Positions 62,001 through 64,000 of a DNA stretch of 64,000 nt are shown one piece after another. The notes below the pieces were generated by a model that saw only the letters and a program-made list of their open reading frames with translations, was not told the DNA's origin and did no database searches. The stretch covers positions 22,317 to 86,316 of the forward strand of contig JBKDQE010000074.1 in the NCBI GenBank assembly GCA_046342195.1, given 5' to 3'. The first letter of the stretch is position 1, and the number at the start of each line of letters is the position of its first letter. The translations under genes and the position numbers were made by a program. The stretch comes from CANHBY01 sp046342195. GTDB lineage: Bacteria > Pseudomonadota > Gammaproteobacteria > Burkholderiales > Burkholderiaceae_C.

Positions 62001-64000
62001 TGACTGGTGTTAATTTCTTAAACAGAAATGTGATAACGAATTTTAAAAACACCGGAAAGAAATTTGACTGGGGCAATTTACCGACTGAATACCAAACCAT
62101 GCTTACCACCGACGCCACAACCCCCATGACTGCTATCCAGGCTGAACAGTTGATTAATTATATGCGTGGAGACCGGCAGCGCGAACAAGGTGGCTCAGGC
62201 AGTACCGGCTATGACTGGCGCCCCAGGCCCGCGGAAAATATCATGGGGCCTGTGGTGAACGCCTCTCCCTGGGTTCAAAACCCACCCTCAGCCGCTTATT
62301 TTGACAATTACTTTTCTGATTACCCCAATTTTGTAGACACTTATAAATCTCGCGCCTCATTGCTTTGGGTGGCCTCAAATGATGGAATGGTTCACGGCTT
62401 TAAGAGCTCAGATGGAACACCTATTATCTCCTATGCTCCAGGTGCCTTGGCCCCCCGCTTTAATGAGCAAATTATTCCAGATCAGGGAATTCAATCCTTT
62501 GTGGATGGCGCCCCCTTTACGGGAGACGTCAAGACCACTTCAAACGGCTGGAAAACTTACCTCTTTGGCACTTTGGGTCGTGGTGGCCGAGGCATTTATG
62601 CCTTGGATGTGACCAACCCTTCTTCTTTGACTCAAAATAATGCGAGTACCATTTTTAAATGGCAATTCACTTCTGATGATGATTCAGATTTAGGCTATAT
62701 TTTAAGTGACCATGGAATCAGGCGATCCAGCCGGCAGGCCACACCGATTGTAAAGCTCAATAATGGCAAATTTGCGGTGATATTTGGAAATGGATATAGT
62801 TCAGACGGAGGCAAAGCAGCACTTTTCATCCTGCCTGTTGATGGGCCAAATCAGATCACAGAAAGCTGGGATTCAAAGTATTATAAAATAATACCTTCCG
62901 GCCCCGATAATGATAATGATAATGGGCTTTCAACTCCAAACTGGGTGGATGTTGATAACAATGGAACGGCTGATTTTTTGTATGCTGGTGACTTAAAAGG
63001 AAATCTTTGGAAATTCGATATCACATCTTCCAATCCAAGCAATTGGTCAGCCGCTTTCAATAATAAGCCACTTTATATCGCAAAAGATGAAAATCAAGGC
63101 AATGTCCGTCTGCCGATTGTTTCCGCACCGGAGGTGATTGCACCCTCGTTCGGTGGCTTAATGGTGGCTTTTGGTACAGGAGCATCTTTCAAACATAGTC
63201 AATTTCCAGACACAAAAACACACAAAATTGTTGGAATTTGGGATCGGCCAGATTTTTCTAAAAATAATCCTGTGCGCTCTTTGCCAAGAGGGGTGCTTAC
63301 ACTGAAAAAACGAGACTACAGTCAAGTCGATTCGGGTGATGAAATGATCATCAGTGACGCAAGCTCCGGCATCATTGATTATTTTAATAATGATCAAAAT
63401 CAAGCCCAAGATGGCTGGTATGTCAATCTTCGCAGTTCAGAGATGGTGATCGCTAATTCTCAACGAGTATTGTCCGGCCTTTTCATGAGCACAATTCGCC
63501 CGGGCTCGATTGAAACTAATAACCTCCAGGCAGCTTCGACTAAACCTCATCACCCTCAGCCTCACCCTCTTCCTTATTATCCCCTTTCTCTTCCTTCAGC
63601 TTCTGCTCAATCAGCTTCTGCCAAATCAGCTTCCACAAACTCAGTTTCTGGTAAATCACCGCCATCACCACCTCGGCCTTCAGTTTTCGCTAGATCCGTT
63701 TTTGCTCAATCAGCTCCCACAAGTTGTGGTGCAAGTCCACCACCACCCCCACCACCACCACCCCCACCCCCCCCCCCCCCCCCACCCCCCCCCCCCCCCC
63801 CCCCCCCCAACCCCCAAAAAAAAAAACAAAAACCAAAAAATGAAAAAAAAAAAAAAAATAACAAAAAAAAAAAAAAAAAAGAGAGAAATAATAAGCGAAA
63901 CTCACCTCACAGCAAGTGGAGTCTGCACAACAATCTGTCCAGAAAATTCCGGAATATAGTACCGGAAATGCCGACTCAAAACATGGCCACCCAGCCGCAG
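59087..64000 (+). CDS. pilY1: PilY1-like pilus tip adhesin (partial, open at the right edge)
   Basis: Exactly 1638 codons are open from the ATG at 59087 to the last base. A signal peptide covers about 1-28 (ISTFALLLGQAAWIQASA). The N-terminal PilY1 signature reads PAVMLNISKDHQLFYKAYND and, near 155-175, KWHGNFLNWATMTRIDILRK. The C-terminal beta-propeller begins LLWVASNDGMVHGFKSSDGT, continues with FGTLGRGGRGIYALDVTNP, and contains a calcium-type loop DVDNNGTAD near 1288-1296. PilY1 supports pilus extension and adhesion. After about residue 1480 the sequence turns into Ser/Ala repeats, polyproline and polylysine, not seen in typical PilY1, with loss of the expected propeller end. I cannot tell true sequence from assembly error there. 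Confidence 0.88.
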   Translation, partial: MKKSILLPKMISTFALLLGQAAWIQASAAVYTPMPGVPSVPPNLGGVDDTTDTEGLGVLSHRAGVRALTNTSSSARPAVMLNISKDHQLFYKAYNDYSSYVNSPSQGPDMGYLHDSGKPYIGYFDSSKCYTYNSSLNRFQPQSNADASYSCNGKWHGNFLNWATMTRIDILRKVLYGGHRDTDENGSTVLIRANLPMDSHSFVKYYKPGGSKKPPLNNITPYPNTDNEISICNTTLDNNNAWSHLTNQPPLMRVVKGKYLYWSSQLRRQCRYQVEPFSWEANGSTATDPMWAPSASSLSPTGYPTKQLTPYGDFQVKVEVCNSSWLGSERCKKYSNDNYKPIGLLQEFGEADQMEFGLMTGSFSNNIKGGILRKNVSSFTDEVNLDSGILKTSLNGIISTLNKIRINKFRYADNMYRNNDGSVCEGFQIDLINGTCTAWGNPMGEMFIEALRYFKGLSPSANFGNNSDSIGSNDLGLPHNISWVDPFLRGSSIDSVFGTPSCRAINIINFNSGIITNDNDDASSAFDSLAASSSLSTYINNIGSGELIHGNQWFFGGSDADGFCRAKLVTSLSDVSGLCPIGAGYGGSFSIAGAAYWAHMNSIRTDLTGTNNFSDPNFKVNTYSVSLSPGVPRIEAIGADNKKVIIQPSYILHQPDHEPYPKKRYGTGTFQDLTVISHDPTSGGEYIISWEDSVAGADHDQDVTGTLSWKFIENKTKIEVSTQIIGVSTGKPQGFGYAISGASGDGLSNDGVRFPSGIDDDPFSGGIFSGFYAPVEFKSSTYCYNIPTSCGDSNTRDETPPWPTKTLTFTVTGVTGGILQDPLYYAAKWGGFKASSSSDTPNSASKFDTNGDGIPDNFFSVFNPLGLEDALRLTISGGNSLNVSSKSAKSAKSAKSAKSAKSAKSVTPAALETPFVSTTTATAVSSSILNVGSTKYVAEFNSSTISGDVKAYNVISGGNFETSPSWSAGSQLTGVNFLNRNVITNFKNTGKKFDWGNLPTEYQTMLTTDATTPMTAIQAEQLINYMRGDRQREQGGSGSTGYDWRPRPAENIMGPVVNASPWVQNPPSAAYFDNYFSDYPNFVDTYKSRASLLWVASNDGMVHGFKSSDGTPIISYAPGALAPRFNEQIIPDQGIQSFVDGAPFTGDVKTTSNGWKTYLFGTLGRGGRGIYALDVTNPSSLTQNNASTIFKWQFTSDDDSDLGYILSDHGIRRSSRQATPIVKLNNGKFAVIFGNGYSSDGGKAALFILPVDGPNQITESWDSKYYKIIPSGPDNDNDNGLSTPNWVDVDNNGTADFLYAGDLKGNLWKFDITSSNPSNWSAAFNNKPLYIAKDENQGNVRLPIVSAPEVIAPSFGGLMVAFGTGASFKHSQFPDTKTHKIVGIWDRPDFSKNNPVRSLPRGVLTLKKRDYSQVDSGDEMIISDASSGIIDYFNNDQNQAQDGWYVNLRSSEMVIANSQRVLSGLFMSTIRPGSIETNNLQAASTKPHHPQPHPLPYYPLSLPSASAQSASAKSASTNSVSGKSPPSPPRPSVFARSVFAQSAPTSCGASPPPPPPPPPPPPPPPPPPPPPPPPNPQKKKQKPKNEKKKKNNKKKKKKERNNKRNSPHSKWSLHNNLSRKFRNIVPEMPTQNMATQPQ
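61742..61802 (+). repeat. 9-bp tandem repeat in pilY1 encoding Lys-Ser-Ala
   Basis: Six perfect copies of AAATCAGCA plus a partial seventh. The unit length is a multiple of three, so copy-number change would alter length without shifting the frame. It falls in a linker before ALETPFVSTTTATAVSS. Confidence 0.93.
63596..63655 (+). repeat. 15-bp imperfect tandem repeat in pilY1
   Basis: Four in-frame units of 15 bases encode SASAQ, SASAK, SASTN and SVSGK. It is followed by a Pro/Ser-rich stretch. No such repeat belongs to the PilY1 propeller. Confidence 0.85.
63738..63880 (+). repeat. Poly-C then poly-A homopolymer tracts
   Basis: C runs of about 17 and 24, broken by single A, pass directly into A runs of about 11, 16 and 18. 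In the pilY1 frame this encodes about 26 Pro and then a Lys-rich stretch. The pattern is more like low-quality sequence or a misassembly than a normal gene, though Pro- and Lys-rich linkers do exist. Confidence 0.9.

Noticed and set aside
63510..63959. 149-codon frame of Leu/His/Pro/Lys-rich sequence
   Set aside because: It is an alternate frame through pilY1 repeats and homopolymers, with no protein-like character.
1..64000. CRISPR array
   Set aside because: The only tandem repeats have no spacers; dispersed copies of the 84-bp element are too few and unequally placed.

Overview
The window looks like chromosome of a betaproteobacterium, most likely Burkholderiales. This rests on gene order (rpsT divergent from murJ; hda, HAD phosphatase, pcnB, folK; rpsP-rimM-trmD-rplS; ilvE next to a small zinc-finger gene; glnA followed by a DUF4124-like gene) and on the protein sequences. 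No similarity search was possible, so genus-level placement is not attempted. I found no rRNA, tRNA or CRISPR array. One structural RNA is clear: the SRP 4.5S RNA (ffs).

Layout. 1-2.1 kb: a large ABC exporter running off the left edge. 2.2-12 kb: housekeeping genes for ribosome, cell wall, replication control, RNA tailing, folate and tRNA modification. 12-13.3 kb: a membrane protein of unknown function flanked by inverted copies of an 84-bp palindromic MITE-like repeat, with a third degenerate copy near 37.5 kb. 13.6-21.3 kb: small metabolic genes (DUF883, a YheT-like hydrolase, purU, ilvE, a D-amino acid dehydrogenase, GTP-dependent PEP carboxykinase). 21.5-30.9 kb: ffs, then a type I restriction-modification island (WYL regulator, hsdM, hsdS, an unknown protein with a possible nuclease-like motif, hsdR, a small ORF) ending in an IS3-family remnant that abuts recA. 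30.9-45.7 kb: recA with a LexA box, map, glnD, ilvD, maeB, clpP-clpX-lon with a heat-shock-type promoter before lon, and a DUF3108 protein. 46-52 kb: dabA and dabB, an energy-coupled inorganic-carbon accumulation system, with a divergent LysR regulator and a nearby Crp/Fnr regulator. 52.3-55.5 kb: glnA, a DUF4124-like periplasmic protein and a ferredoxin-type reductase. 55.9-64 kb: a visibly AT-richer type IV pilus minor pilin cluster, fimT-pilV-pilW-pilX-pilY1, with pilY1 open through the right edge.

How it fits together. Nitrogen control is represented by glnD and glnA. The malic enzyme and PEP carboxykinase give a C4/C3 node. The Dab system suggests growth that benefits from concentrated CO2 or bicarbonate, although no carbon-fixation enzyme lies in the window. 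The least explained parts are the extra ORF in the restriction operon, the joint between that island and the ffs promoter, the MITE-like family, and the repeat and homopolymer tracts inside pilY1.
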